64,000 nucleotides of DNA from Candidatus Pelagibacter giovannonii (GCF_012276695.1 NZ_CP038852.1:372001-436000), one strand, 5' to 3'. Shown: positions 45,046-55,796, numbered from the stretch's first letter. Numbers and translations are program-made. The notes: generated by a model not told the origin, from the sequence alone.

Positions 45046-46173
45046 TTAAAAGTTTTTAACTAAAACTCCACCTATTGAAGGTTTTAGCACATCCGTAGTG
45101 TTAGGGAATGAAATTACTTTTTTAAGTGCAGATCTAATTGCAAGATAAGCAAAAGCTTGGGACTCAATAAAATCTCCATCAATTTTATAATCATCAATTA
45201 TTTTTAAAGAGATATTTTTTGGCAGTCTTTTTCTTATACTCTCCATTAAAGAAAGATTTTTTCTTCCACCTCCACATACTATTATTAATAATTTTTCATT
45301 TTCTTTAATTTTTATTGATTTTAAAATTGATTGATAAATTATTATTGCAGTAAAATCTACTAATGTGGATAAGCCATCCTCATATGATAGACCTTTCACA
45401 AAACTTAAATCAAAATCCTTTATATCAAATGAAAGTTTTTTTTGATAATTTATATTATCAAAATTATCAATCGCTTGATTTAGAATAACTTCACTTGTTT
45501 TTCCAGTTTTTGAAGTTTTTCCATTTTCATCATATTTCATTTGTGTGTGTCTTCTAACCCACTCGTCTAAGAGACAATTACCTGGACCCACATCAAAACT
45601 TGTTAAGTCTTCATTATTTTTTGAGATAACAAGAGTAATATTTGCAATACCTCCTACGTTTAAAACACAAGCAGGTTTCTCTATTTTATTCTGGTTTACA
45701 AGTAAGTTATGAAAGATTGGGGCTAATGGAGCTCCTTGTCCGCCGTTAAGAATGTCATTTTCTCTAAAGTTGTAAACTACCTCTTTTTTTAAAAGACTTG
45801 ATAGTAAATTACCTTCTCCAATTTGTTTTGATATTTTTTCCTGAGCATTGTGAAGAATTGTTTGACCATGAAACCCAACTAAATCTACATCTATCTCTGT
45901 GTTCTTTATAATTTCTTTACTAATTTTGGCATGAAATAAGGTAATTTTTCTCTCGAGCTCGTTAATTTGATAAGAATTAGTTGTTAAATCTTTTATTGAA
46001 TTTATTTTATCTCTTAGATTTAGTAAGTCTGAATAAATTACTGCATCATACTCAAAATATTTGTCAAATATAGGTTCATAGTTACTTTCACCGTCAGATC
46101 TAATAATTGATGCATCAACCCCATCCATAGATGTACCACTCATTAACCCTAAAGAAGTATAAAATTTTTCCAT
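45046..46173 (-). CDS. anmK: Anhydro-N-acetylmuramic acid kinase AnmK
   Basis: A 375-residue AnmK. The phosphate loop GLMSGTSMDGVDASII (about 8-23), VDLVGFHGQTILH near 95, NVGGIANITLV near 175 and CGGGRKNLSLMESI near 300 are intact. It phosphorylates the anhydromuramic acid recovered from cell-wall turnover to give MurNAc-6-phosphate. It ends 2 bases from the convergent hydrolase and is divergent from tyrS with about 44 bases between starts. Confidence 0.94.
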   Translation of the reverse strand: MEKFYTSLGLMSGTSMDGVDASIIRSDGESNYEPIFDKYFEYDAVIYSDLLNLRDKINSIKDLTTNSYQINELERKITLFHAKISKEIIKNTEIDVDLVGFHGQTILHNAQEKISKQIGEGNLLSSLLKKEVVYNFRENDILNGGQGAPLAPIFHNLLVNQNKIEKPACVLNVGGIANITLVISKNNEDLTSFDVGPGNCLLDEWVRRHTQMKYDENGKTSKTGKTSEVILNQAIDNFDNINYQKKLSFDIKDFDLSFVKGLSYEDGLSTLVDFTAIIIYQSILKSIKIKENEKLLIIVCGGGRKNLSLMESIRKRLPKNISLKIIDDYKIDGDFIESQAFAYLAIRSALKKVISFPNTTDVLKPSIGGVLVKNF

Positions 46174-46217
46174 TCTTATTTTTTAAGTAAATATTGTATA
46201 TTCTAGATAGCATATTT

Positions 46218-47447
46218 ATGAATAAATTTTTAAAAGAATTTAAAGATCGAGGTTTCTTTTACCAGTGTACTGGTGAAGAAAATCTGTCTCAACTATTAGA
46301 TAAAGAAAAAATCAAAGCTTATATTGGTTTTGATTGTACTGCTGAAAGCCTTCATGTTGGTAGCTTGCTTCAAATTATGTGTCTTAGATTATTACAAAAA
46401 CATGGTCATCAACCAATAGTTTTATTAGGAGGGGGTACTACTAGAATAGGTGACCCATCTGGAAAAGATAAAACTAGAAAAATTTTATCTGAAGATGAGA
46501 TTAAAAAAAATATAAATAATATTGAAAAAATTCTAAAAAATTTTTTAGATCATAAAGACCCAAAAACAAAACCAATATTTGTTAATAATTATACCTGGCT
46601 TAAAAATTTAAATTATATTTCTTTTTTAAGAGATGTTGGAAAACATTTTACAATCAACAAAATGTTGAGTTTTGATAGTGTTAAAATTAGATTAGAAAGA
46701 GAACAGTCATTAAGTTATATGGAATTTAACTATATGATTTTGCAAGCTTATGATTTTTTAGAATTAAACAAAAAAGAAAAATGTATGCTTCAAATTGGTG
46801 GCTCTGACCAATGGGGTAATATTGTTAATGGGGTCGATCTTATAAAAAGATATTCGAATAATCATGTTTACGGTTTAACAACCCCTCTTATTACATTGGC
46901 ATCAGGTACAAAGATGGGTAAAACTGAATCTGGAGCTGTTTGGCTAGATAAAAAATTTCTTCCAGCATATGACTACTGGCAATTTTGGAGAAATATTGAT
47001 GATCGAGATGTCTTAAAGTTTTTGAAAATTTTTACAGATATTAATATTGATGAAATCGAAATTATTAAAAATGATAATATTAATGAGCTAAAAATTTTAC
47101 TTGCTAATAAAGCTACATCTATGTTGCATGGTGAAGATGAGGCAAGTAAATGCCAAGAAACAGCAAAACAAACATTTTCTGAAAATTCATTGGGTGATAA
47201 CTTGCCAACCATTCAAATTAACAAGAAAATGTTAGGTAATAATATAAATATTTTAGATTTAGTAATTTTATCAAAATTAGAAAGCTCTAAAAGTGAAATT
47301 CGAAGATTAATTAAAGGAAATGGAATTAAGATAAACAGTCAGGCAATTTCTGATGAAAAATTTTTAATTACTGAAAACTTATTTAAGGACAGTTTAATTA
47401 AACTTTCACTTGGTAAAAAAAAACATATTAAAGTTGAATTAATTTAG
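46218..47447 (+). CDS. tyrS: Tyrosyl-tRNA synthetase
   Basis: 409 residues from the ATG at 46218; an in-frame TTG at 46194 is open but adds an unlikely hydrophobic tail. The HIGH-type motif is in SLHVGSLLQI near residue 43, GDPSGKDKTRK near 78, GGSDQWGNIVNG near 195 and the KMSKS-type loop in GTKMGKTESGA near 233. The C-terminal S4-like RNA-binding domain begins around KLESSKSEIRRLI. The gene ends 4 bases into the convergent AsmA-like gene. Confidence 0.93.
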   Translation: MNKFLKEFKDRGFFYQCTGEENLSQLLDKEKIKAYIGFDCTAESLHVGSLLQIMCLRLLQKHGHQPIVLLGGGTTRIGDPSGKDKTRKILSEDEIKKNINNIEKILKNFLDHKDPKTKPIFVNNYTWLKNLNYISFLRDVGKHFTINKMLSFDSVKIRLEREQSLSYMEFNYMILQAYDFLELNKKEKCMLQIGGSDQWGNIVNGVDLIKRYSNNHVYGLTTPLITLASGTKMGKTESGAVWLDKKFLPAYDYWQFWRNIDDRDVLKFLKIFTDINIDEIEIIKNDNINELKILLANKATSMLHGEDEASKCQETAKQTFSENSLGDNLPTIQINKKMLGNNINILDLVILSKLESSKSEIRRLIKGNGIKINSQAISDEKFLITENLFKDSLIKLSLGKKKHIKVELI

Positions 47448-49636
47448 TTCTTTTTAATTTTTTCTAGTGTTCTTGTTATAAATCTAGGTGTTAGAGTTTT
47501 AATTGGATTAACTGTTGTAGATAGATTTTTTGGAGGTCCTTTTATTTTAAAACTTACACCAAAAACACCTTCACCCGTTTTTTCACCTATTAGTATTTTC
47601 CCTAATAATGGAATTGAGGATATAGATCTATTTATAGTTGTAGCAGGAACCAATGTTCCTCTCAAGCTAACCAATTTCTTTGATTCTATATAACCATCCA
47701 TTAATATAGAGATTGCAGGTCCGATTGCATACATTTCTTCAATATTAGTAAGACCCTTTTCACTTGAATATATCATTTCAAAATCAGTGAACCTTATTCC
47801 CTCACCCGTTAAAAGATCCGCAATTCCCTGAAGTGATGCTAGGCTTAAAAGCTTAGCAAAAATAGGTACTTCTTTAACTTTAAAGTTATCAATAACTAAT
47901 ACAGAATTAGAAACACCGTCTTTTTTTATAGAATTAAAATTTAGATAGCCTTCTTCAAATCCTTTTATGAAATCATATCTTTTAATCAAAGGTTTTGGAT
48001 AGTTTGAAAAGAATTTTGTAATAGTTTCATTTTGGGTATTAGTTTCAATGGATAAATTCATTTTTTTATTTTTAGAAAAAGTAGACGCTAAATTTAATAA
48101 ATTTAATTTATTATCTTTATAAGTGAAGTTTCCAGCTAAATTTTTTGTATAATCATTTTTATTTATATAAGTTGTGTCAATTTTAATATCAAATTTAGAA
48201 TTAAAATTTTCAAAAATTGTAGTATTTTCATCATCATTCATACTATTATTAATGAACTGTGTTGCGTCAAAACTTTTGCCATTTATAGAATAATTAGATT
48301 TATTTTTTTTTAGCTCTACATTATTAAGAAGATCATTTTTATTTCTATAATTGAGTTTAACATAATCCAAATCTTTAATTTTAAAATTTTTACTTAATAA
48401 TAAATCTTTAATTAAAATTTGATTATTTTTTTCTGTCATAGAAATATTTTCAAATATCAATTCTTTATTTTTTTTGTAAATACCTTTTAATAAAATTTCT
48501 GAACTATTTTCTTTTTTCTTTTTATAATCTAAAAAATTTATTATTAATGGATTTTTTGTAATATTAAGTTTTGTATCAAAGGTTATTTTTCCATCATTAT
48601 TAATGATACTATAAGATAATTGCTCAAGCTCATCTCCAATATAAATATCTCCATTTCCCTTGATGTCCAATGTACCTTTTGTTAATATAATTTTAACTTC
48701 ATGATCCTCAAATTTAATCTGCCCTGTATAATTAGGTAAAAAAGGTTTTAAATTAAGGGGGTTTTTAACTATTTGAAAATTTTTTAAGTTTAAGTTGGTC
48801 TCAAGTTTTAAATCATTCAATTTTAATTTTTTGCTAACGTTAAAGGAGAAGGTGTTTATGAAATTAAAGTCAATTTTTTCTATCTTTATATTGTTCGGTA
48901 AATCACCAAGTATAGGTTTTAATTTATTTATATCAAAATTTTGTTCCTCATTTGCCACTCTTCCATCAACAAAAAATGTATCTTTCTTTTTTTCAATTTT
49001 GATTAAGGGTGATTTTAATTTTATACTATTAAGATTTGTTTCTATTTTTCTTAATGTTAATTGATTGTTACTTATATTAAATGATAGGTTTAAATCATCA
49101 ATTTCAACCTTGTTAAAAATATTAAATTTTGCTTTTTTAACAGCCCCATTAATTTGATAATTGTTTTTGATTTCTCCATCTAAATCAAATGTAAGATTTA
49201 TATTTGCAGAAATTAATCCCTCTCTAGCTATGTTATCTAAAACAAAAAGTTGCGGTGATCCTTCAATAGCTCTTGTTAATGAGATTAGATCTTTAATTTG
49301 AATTTCCTTTGTGGAAATTTTTAAATCATCAATAGAAAATTGATTATTTATGAATGATTTTAATAAAATATTGCTAGTAACTTCTCTTAAATCTAGACTT
49401 TTATCTTCCAGTAATATTTTGGGGTTTTTTGCTGAAATATTAATACTAAAATTCAGTGGGTTTAATAAATAATTAACCTCATTTAATGAAAGGTTAATTT
49501 TTTTGTTAATTTTTGATACATTTTTTATAATTTCATTATTAAACTTTTCGGTCTTTATTCCATAAATACTTAGGTAAATAACAATAGCTGTAAGGGTAAT
49601 TATTAATATTATAAGAATTTTAATTATTCTTTTCAT
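47444..49636 (-). CDS. YhdP/AsmA-like envelope protein (DUF3971-type)
   Basis: A 730-residue protein with one N-terminal membrane anchor (residues about 4-27) and a long, beta-rich periplasmic part of Asn/Lys/Ile composition. The C-terminal region DLLTGEGIRFTDFEMIYSS, AIGPAISILMDGYIES and GVFGVSFKIKGPPKNLSTTVNP matches the end of YhdP-type AsmA proteins, which form lipid-transfer channels between inner and outer membrane. Family membership is good, the exact role inferred. Its ATG overlaps the prfB stop (TAATG), last of the mrcA-prfB-asmA set. Confidence 0.78.
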   Translation of the reverse strand: MKRIIKILIILIITLTAIVIYLSIYGIKTEKFNNEIIKNVSKINKKINLSLNEVNYLLNPLNFSINISAKNPKILLEDKSLDLREVTSNILLKSFINNQFSIDDLKISTKEIQIKDLISLTRAIEGSPQLFVLDNIAREGLISANINLTFDLDGEIKNNYQINGAVKKAKFNIFNKVEIDDLNLSFNISNNQLTLRKIETNLNSIKLKSPLIKIEKKKDTFFVDGRVANEEQNFDINKLKPILGDLPNNIKIEKIDFNFINTFSFNVSKKLKLNDLKLETNLNLKNFQIVKNPLNLKPFLPNYTGQIKFEDHEVKIILTKGTLDIKGNGDIYIGDELEQLSYSIINNDGKITFDTKLNITKNPLIINFLDYKKKKENSSEILLKGIYKKNKELIFENISMTEKNNQILIKDLLLSKNFKIKDLDYVKLNYRNKNDLLNNVELKKNKSNYSINGKSFDATQFINNSMNDDENTTIFENFNSKFDIKIDTTYINKNDYTKNLAGNFTYKDNKLNLLNLASTFSKNKKMNLSIETNTQNETITKFFSNYPKPLIKRYDFIKGFEEGYLNFNSIKKDGVSNSVLVIDNFKVKEVPIFAKLLSLASLQGIADLLTGEGIRFTDFEMIYSSEKGLTNIEEMYAIGPAISILMDGYIESKKLVSLRGTLVPATTINRSISSIPLLGKILIGEKTGEGVFGVSFKIKGPPKNLSTTVNPIKTLTPRFITRTLEKIKKN

Positions 49637-50731
49637 TATTTCACTTTATATAGCGAACTTTCTAAAAAATCATCAATCTCACCATCTAAGATCTTATCTG
49701 GATTTGAGCTTTCAAAGTCAGTTCTGTTATCTTTTACCATTCTGTATGGGTGAAGTACATAGGATCTAATTTGATGACCCCAACCAATTTCTGACTTGGT
49801 AGACTCAACAGTTTGGCTTTCTTTTTCTTTTTTCTTTAATTCAAAATCATATAGTCTTGCTTTAAGCATATTCATGCAGGTATCTTTATTTTTATGTTGA
49901 GATCTTTCGTTTTGACATTGAACAACAATTTTAGAAGGTAGGTGAGTAATTCTTACTGCACTGTCTGTAGTATTTACATGCTGCCCTCCTGCTCCGCTTG
50001 ATCGATATGTGTCAATACGTAAATCTTTTTCATTTATCTCTATTTCAATATTTTCATCTACAACTGGATAAATCCAAATACTAGCAAAGCTGGTATGACG
50101 TCTAGCACCAGAATCAAAAGGTGATATTCTAACTAACCTATGAATTCCTGACTCAGCTTTTAACCATCCATAAACATAATCACCCTCAATTTTAATTGTT
50201 GATGATTTTATACCGACTTCCTCTCCCTTATGTTCGCTAATTAATTCTGATTCAAAATTCTTAATATCTGACCACTTAAGATACATTCTTCTTAACATTT
50301 CTGCCCAATCCTGACTCTCAGTTCCTCCAGCGCCAGCATGAATTTCTATATAGCAATCCAAACTATCAGTTTCATTTGACAAAAAACATTTAGTTTCATT
50401 TTTTTTAGCTAATTTTTTTAAATTTTTTATACTCTCTAAAACTTCATTTATGACAGGCTGATTTTTTTCTTCTAAAGCAAGTTCGTTTAATTCATCAAGA
50501 TCAATTATTGATTTAGATGAATTTATATATGAATTTATTAATTCTTCATATAATTTTTTTTCTTTAATAACTTTCTGAGAATTTGCTTTATCTTGCCAAA
50601 AATTAGTTTCTAATATTTTTTGGTTATTCTTTTCTAATTTTTTATGAATATTATTTGTTTCAAAGGTACTCCTTAACTCTTTGATTAATTTTTTCTATTT
50701 CAGATTTATAATTTAAATATTCATTATCCAT
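49636..50731 (-). CDS. prfB: Peptide chain release factor 2 with programmed +1 frameshift
   Basis: Two joined frames: ATG at 50731 through CTT at 50663 (23 codons), then after a +1 shift GAA at 50661 to the stop at 49636, about 364 residues in all. The first frame ends in TGA at 50662-50660. The continued frame has ETNFWQDKANSQKV, IHAGAGGTESQDWAEM, the GGQ motif in RSSGAGGQHVNTTDSAVR and the stop-recognition domain before it. RF2 reads UAA and UGA, so low RF2 favours the shift. Annotating only 49636-50382 would lose the N-terminal domain. Its ATG overlaps the mrcA stop. Confidence 0.95.
50660..50674 (-). promoter_or_regulatory. prfB: prfB +1 recoding site
   Basis: The minus strand reads AAG GAG TAC CTT TGA. 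AAGGAG (50674-50669) is a Shine-Dalgarno-like stimulator three bases before the slippery CTT and the in-frame TGA (50662-50660). This is the standard bacterial RF2 autoregulation site. Confidence 0.93.
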
Positions 50732-51834
50732 TAGTAGAACCTTAATATATTATTATTTTTTAATCTATTGTTAATATCTTGATTCAATAGACTTTCTACT
50801 TTCACATCTTTATAAGCTTCAATAATCGTTCTGCTTGTTCCAATTTTAGCTTTTTCTCCTGTAATAGGATCTATAACTTTCATTAAAATATTTTTTGCAA
50901 CTTTAAACGGTCTTGCATCTTCTTTTTTTACACCTTTTTTTACAAAGCTTTTAAAAATTGGTAATGCTGTTTTTGCCCCTGTTTCATGCCTTCCAAGTGA
51001 TCTTGGATTGTCTGAACCTACATAAACCCCTATTGCTAATTTTGAAGTAAATCCAATAAACCAAGTATCTGTATTTCTATTTGTTGTTCCTGTTTTGCCA
51101 GCTAAGTCTAAATTTAAATCTTTTAAATTTTTTCCTGTTCCATTTTGAACAGTTCCTTCCAATATCGAGGTCATTTGATATGCTGTTTCTGGGGAAAATA
51201 TTTGCTCAAACTTATCTTCTATCTTTGGATAATTGTCACTTAAATGGGATATTTGATCACAATTTACACACTCTCTCATTTCATTGTTAAAAATTGTAAC
51301 ACCTTCACTGTCTTGAATTCTATCAATCATTATTGGTTTAACTAATTTTCCTCCATTAACAAATGAAGAGTATGCAGATGTTAGTTTTAACAAAGTTGTC
51401 TCTGCGGAACCTAATGAAATTGATAAAAGCTCGCTGGGATTTTCATAAATACCAAGCTTCTTTGAAAAATTAACAATTTTTTTAACTCCAAGATCTTGTG
51501 CAATTCTGACAGTCATCAAGTTTCTAGATTTTTCTAACCCCATTCTAAGTGTTGATGGTCCATAAAATTTTTTTCCATAGTTTTCAGGTTTCCACATTTT
51601 TAAATCAGATCCTTGCTCTAAAACTAGTGGTGCATCTAAAATTAAAGTTGATGGTGTATATCCATTCTCTAGAGCTAAAGCATAAATAAAAGGTTTAAAA
51701 GCAGAGCCTGGTTGTCTTAGTGCCTGTGTTGCTCTATTAAATTCACTTTTTTTAAAACTAAATCCGCCACTTAAAGCTAACACTCTTCCTGTATAAGGAT
51801 CCATAACAACAATTCCACCATTAACTACAGGCAA
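50731..51834 (-). pseudogene. mrcA: Penicillin-binding protein 1A, C-terminal transpeptidase part (after a frameshift)
   Basis: This 367-residue frame holds the transpeptidase domain of PBP1A, which crosslinks peptidoglycan. GGIVVMDPYTGRVLALSGG opens it, the active-site Ser-x-x-Lys is in QPGSAFKPF near 42, Ser-x-Asn in LEKSRNLMTV near 100 and Lys-Thr-Gly in AGKTGTTNRNTD near 245. The frame is open for 41 codons before the TTG at 51834, back to a TAA next to the A8 run at 51952-51959, and those codons read as normal PBP1A sequence (ISWIKKDFKEILKIGD). It is therefore the second half of one gene and its stop overlaps the prfB start. Confidence 0.9.
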
Positions 51835-51893
51835 CTGTCTTAAGGCAAATATATTTTTATTAATATTTTCAACATAAATAACATCTCCAATTT

Positions 51894-53063
51894 TTAATAT
51901 TTCTTTAAAATCTTTTTTGATCCAAGAAATGTTTTCATAATTAATAATTCCTTTTTTTTATATTCAGTTTCAATTTCTATTAAAAATTTATCTATCTTTT
52001 TAACTATTGCCAAATCCCAGTGAATTGATCTTTCTAATCTAAATTTATCTACTTCTTTATTCCATTTTTCTAGCTTTTTAATATTAGTCAATGCACCACG
52101 CCACCCTTTTCTTTTGTCGTATTCAATAAGACCCTGTCTCAATGAATTAGTCGCAATTTTTTGTAGATCGATATTAATAGGTGTGCTTATATTTAATCCT
52201 TGTTTATAAACTTTATCAAATCCTAATTTTTCAACTACATCTTTTCTAATATCCTCTACGTAGTAACTTGTGTCTTCTGTAAAAATTTTTTTTCTTTTTT
52301 TTAAAATAATTTTTTTTGACAAAAGCTCTTCTTGGCTTTTTTTGTTTATATAATTGTTTTCAAATAAATTGTTTATAACCAAATCTCTTCTAAATTTTGC
52401 GAGTTCAATATTTTTATAAGGATTATATCTGCTTGGAGCCTTTGGCAGGGCTGCTAATAAAGCTGCTTCTTCATAATTCAATTCACTAATTGATTTGTCA
52501 AAATATTCTAAGCTGGCTGATGCAACACCATAAGTCCCTTCTCCAAGGTATATTTGGTTTAAGTATAGTTCTAATATTCTTTCTTTTGAAAGAACTCTTT
52601 CTATTCTAAAAGCAAGAATTGCCTCTTTAATTTTTCTGTTCAAACTTACTTCGTTTGTTAATAAAAAGTTTTTTGCTACTTGTTGAGTTATAGTTGATGC
52701 ACCCTCTAATCTTCTTGATGCAATTACATTAGAAATATTGTTAATTATTGCCCTTAATACTCCTTTTGCATCTACACCTGGATGTGAATAAAAGTTTTTA
52801 TCTTCTGCAGATAAGAAAGAATTAATTACTTTCTCTGATATTGATTTGTAGGGCACAAATATTCGTTTTTCTTTTGAAAAATCGTTTACTAGTTCACCAT
52901 CACCAGAATACACTTTACTAGAAACTGATGGTTTGTAATTTTTAAGGAATTTATAATCTGGCAAATTGTTAGAAAAAGCCCATAAAACAGTTAATATAGA
53001 AAATGCTGACAATAGACTAATACTTAAAATCAATACTAATATATTTTTAATTATTCTGTGCAT
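51894..53063 (-). pseudogene. mrcA: Penicillin-binding protein 1A, N-terminal glycosyltransferase part (before a frameshift)
   Basis: This 389-residue frame begins with a membrane anchor (about residues 6-28), followed by the GT51 glycosyltransferase domain. The catalytic Glu is in FLSAEDKNFYSHPGVD (about 83-98), then RRLEGASTITQQVAKN near 117 and LYLNQIYLGEGTYGV near 165. It polymerises lipid II into glycan strands. The last 21 residues (ELLIMKTFLGSKKILKKY) are not family-like and follow the A8 run, so the real protein continues in the other frame. All catalytic residues are intact. Confidence 0.9.
51952..51959 (-). other. mrcA: Frameshift point in mrcA at an A8 run with a dnaX-like slippery heptamer
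   Basis: In the zero frame the codons are TAT AAA AAA AAG GAA, which contain the heptamer A AAA AAG used by dnaX for -1 frameshifting. A -1 slip after AAG leads directly to GGA ATT ATT and the PBP1A frame. The -1 frame has a TAA just before the run (51960-51958), so the shift must occur at or after it. Confidence 0.8.
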
Positions 53064-53164
53064 TTTAGTTTAATATATATAAGAATTTGGTAAAGTTAAG
53101 GCATCAGAATTCAACAAAATTTAAAATTATTTAAATATAAAATGAAACAATTAATCAAAAATAT

Positions 53165-55024
53165 ATGGAAAAAAATTTATACATTGATGCTTCGCATCCA
53201 AATGAAACAAGGGTTGTACTTAAATCAGGTGAAAGTATTGAAGACTACGAGTACGAAGGCTTAAAAAACAATTTAATCAAAAATAATATATATCTTGGTA
53301 AGGTAAGCAGAGTAGAGCCATCTTTGCAAGCTGCATTTATTGATTTTGGAAGAGACAGACATGGCTTTCTATCTTTTAACGACATTCAATCAGACTACTA
53401 TCAAATACCTCAGAGTGATTTAACAAAAATAAAAGAAGAAGAAGAGAGAGCTAGAGAAGAGTTATTAAAAGAAAGTGAACTAGAAGAACAAAAAAATATT
53501 AATGAGGGCAATCTTGATATTAATGACCCAGTTGATGTAAAACCTGAATCTGAATTAGAGAGTGATAACCAGATAACAGGAGAGAGTGATACTCCAGTTG
53601 AAACTGTTACTCAATTTGATGAAAATAAAGAACAGCCTTCTCATTCTATTCGCAGTAAAAAACCTGAAGTAAGATTTAGATCTAAAAGATATAAGATTCA
53701 AGAGGTTATAAAACCTAACCAAGTTATTTTAATACAAGTATTGAAAGATGAAAGGGGGCAAAAAGGTGCCGCACTAAGTACTTTCATTTCTATAGCGGGT
53801 AAATATATTGTCTTAATGCCAAATACTCCAAAAGGTGGTGGCATATCTCGTAAAATTTTTAACCCAGGAGAAAGAAAAAAAATTAGAACTATCCTAAACG
53901 ATATAGTTATTCCAAAAGAAATGGGACTTATCGTAAGAACTGCAGGGTCAAATAAAACAAAAAATGATATAGATCATGATCTTCAAACTTTGATTAAAAC
54001 TTGGAATGAAATTAAAGATAATGCATTAAATTCTATAGCTCCATCATTGATCCATCAAGAAAGTGATATTATAAAAAGAACTTTGAGAGATATGTATGAT
54101 GAAGACACAAATAGCATCATCATTGAAGGTAATGAAGGTTACAAAAAAGCACAAAGCTTTATGAAGTTAATGATGCCTTCTCATGTGAAAAAAATAAAAA
54201 AATATAGAGAAAAAGTTCCTTTATTTTTCAAAGAGAATATTGAAGAAAAATTAAATCAAATTTATGACTCAGAAATAAAACTAAAATCAGGTGGCTACCT
54301 AGTTATAAATCCAACTGAAGCGCTAGTTTCAATTGATATAAACTCAGGTAGCTCTATTAAACAAAAAAATGTTGAGAGTACTGCTTTAGACACTAATCTT
54401 GAGGCAGCAGAAGAGATATCTCGACAAATAAAAATAAGAGACTTGTCTGGTCTAATTATTATTGATTTTATTGATATGTTAAGTTTTGGAAATAGAAGAT
54501 TAGTTGAGAGAAAACTTAAAGAGCAATGCAGAACTGATAGAGCTAGAATTCAAATTGGAAGAATAAGCACATTTGGGCTACTAGAGATGTCTAGACAAAG
54601 ATTAAGGGAAAGTGCTGTAAAATGGAAAGTTACTCTTACCGATGAGTCTTTTGCTATGAAAATTCTTAAATTAGTTGAGGTTAAAGCTGTTTTAACAAAA
54701 GCAAAATTTGTAGAACTTAAGATTTGTGAAAAGATATCAGACTTTATGAAAGAAAATTTCATTGAAGATTTAAAGTATTTTGAGGGAAAAAACTTAATCA
54801 AGATAGATATAATTGCAGATAATACCCTTATTATTCCTGAATATATAATTGACCTTCAAAACAAAACTAAAAAAACTATAGAAACAGTTCAGCATATAGA
54901 AAAATTAAAAAATCTAGAAGAGCAAAAAAAAGAGGTTAAATCTTTTGAAAGTCCAATTAAAAAGAAGTCTTATAAAAAAAAAACTTTTTTTAAAAAGAAA
55001 TTTTTCAAAAAACCAGCAGCCTAA
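53165..55024 (+). CDS. rne: Ribonuclease E/G (zinc-link cysteines absent)
   Basis: A 619-residue RNase E catalytic half. The S1 domain (about 37-200) is split by an acidic insert (about 88-165), as in other Alphaproteobacteria. The RNase H-like and DNase I-like parts follow, with the metal aspartates in VSIDINSG (Asp about 391) and IIIDFIDM (about 434-437), then [24 protein letters not shown]. After this E. coli RNase E has the Cys-Pro-x-Cys zinc link; here the stretch [16 protein letters not shown] has no Cys. The tail is short and Lys/Phe rich rather than a long scaffold. It processes and degrades RNA in the degradosome. Confidence 0.9.
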   Translation: MEKNLYIDASHPNETRVVLKSGESIEDYEYEGLKNNLIKNNIYLGKVSRVEPSLQAAFIDFGRDRHGFLSFNDIQSDYYQIPQSDLTKIKEEEERAREELLKESELEEQKNINEGNLDINDPVDVKPESELESDNQITGESDTPVETVTQFDENKEQPSHSIRSKKPEVRFRSKRYKIQEVIKPNQVILIQVLKDERGQKGAALSTFISIAGKYIVLMPNTPKGGGISRKIFNPGERKKIRTILNDIVIPKEMGLIVRTAGSNKTKNDIDHDLQTLIKTWNEIKDNALNSIAPSLIHQESDIIKRTLRDMYDEDTNSIIIEGNEGYKKAQSFMKLMMPSHVKKIKKYREKVPLFFKENIEEKLNQIYDSEIKLKSGGYLVINPTEALVSIDINSGSSIKQKNVESTALDTNLEAAEEISRQIKIRDLSGLIIIDFIDMLSFGNRRLVERKLKEQCRTDRARIQIGRISTFGLLEMSRQRLRESAVKWKVTLTDESFAMKILKLVEVKAVLTKAKFVELKICEKISDFMKENFIEDLKYFEGKNLIKIDIIADNTLIIPEYIIDLQNKTKKTIETVQHIEKLKNLEEQKKEVKSFESPIKKKSYKKKTFFKKKFFKKPAA

Positions 55025-55794
55025 ATAATTCCAGTTTTTGGAGAAGATGCACTTCCGTATATAGATTTTTCTATACGACCAGCTAAATAAGATTGTCTTC
55101 CTGCAATTACTCCATTTTTAAATGCTAAAGCCATTTGAAATGGTTTTTTAGCTTTAGCAATTGCAGTATTAGCTAATACTCCATCACAGCCCAACTCCAT
55201 AGCAATAGCTGCATCAGATGCCTGTCCTAACCCAGCATCGATTATCAAAGGAAGCTTTGTTTGACTTCTTATAATTTTTATATTTGTTGTATTTTGAATT
55301 CCAAGTCCGGAGCCTATAGGTGCTGCTAGAGGCATAATTGCACAAGCTCCTACATTCTCAAATCTTTTAGCCATCAATGGATCATCATTACAATAAACCA
55401 TTACTCTAAATCCTTCTTTGGTTAAAACTTCTGTAGATTTTAATGTTTCGATCATATCTGGAAATAGATTTTTTTTATCTCCTAGCACCTCAAGCTTTAC
55501 CAGCTTCCATCCACCAATTTCTCTTGCTAAACGCAAAGTTCTGAGAGCTTCCTCAGAATTAAAACAACCAGCAGTATTTGGTAAATAAGTAATTTTTTTT
55601 GGATCAATATAATCCATTAATAAAGGTTTTTTTTTATCAGAAATATTTACCCTTCTCACTGCAACAGTAACTATTTCTGCACCTGATAATTTTATAGCTT
55701 TTGCACATTCAGCCATACTTTTATATTTACCAGTTCCAACTATTAATCTGGAATTAAATTTTTTTTTATCAACTATTAATTTATCGTAAACCAA
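55021..55794 (-). CDS. thiG: Thiazole synthase ThiG
   Basis: A 257-residue TIM-barrel enzyme. [12 protein letters not shown] near residue 16, the Schiff-base lysine in [13 protein letters not shown] near 97, [13 protein letters not shown] near 134 and [32 protein letters not shown] near 180 are the expected sites. It assembles the thiazole phosphate of thiamine from DXP, dehydroglycine and ThiS thiocarboxylate. The ThiG C-terminus overlaps the end of rne by four bases. Confidence 0.94.
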   Translation of the reverse strand: MVYDKLIVDKKKFNSRLIVGTGKYKSMAECAKAIKLSGAEIVTVAVRRVNISDKKKPLLMDYIDPKKITYLPNTAGCFNSEEALRTLRLAREIGGWKLVKLEVLGDKKNLFPDMIETLKSTEVLTKEGFRVMVYCNDDPLMAKRFENVGACAIMPLAAPIGSGLGIQNTTNIKIIRSQTKLPLIIDAGLGQASDAAIAMELGCDGVLANTAIAKAKKPFQMALAFKNGVIAGRQSYLAGRIEKSIYGSASSPKTGII

Positions 55795-55796
55795 TT

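Noticed and set aside
46194..46217. TTG start for tyrS, eight codons before the ATG
   Set aside because: It adds a hydrophobic tail not seen in the family; the ATG at 46218 matches the usual N-terminus.
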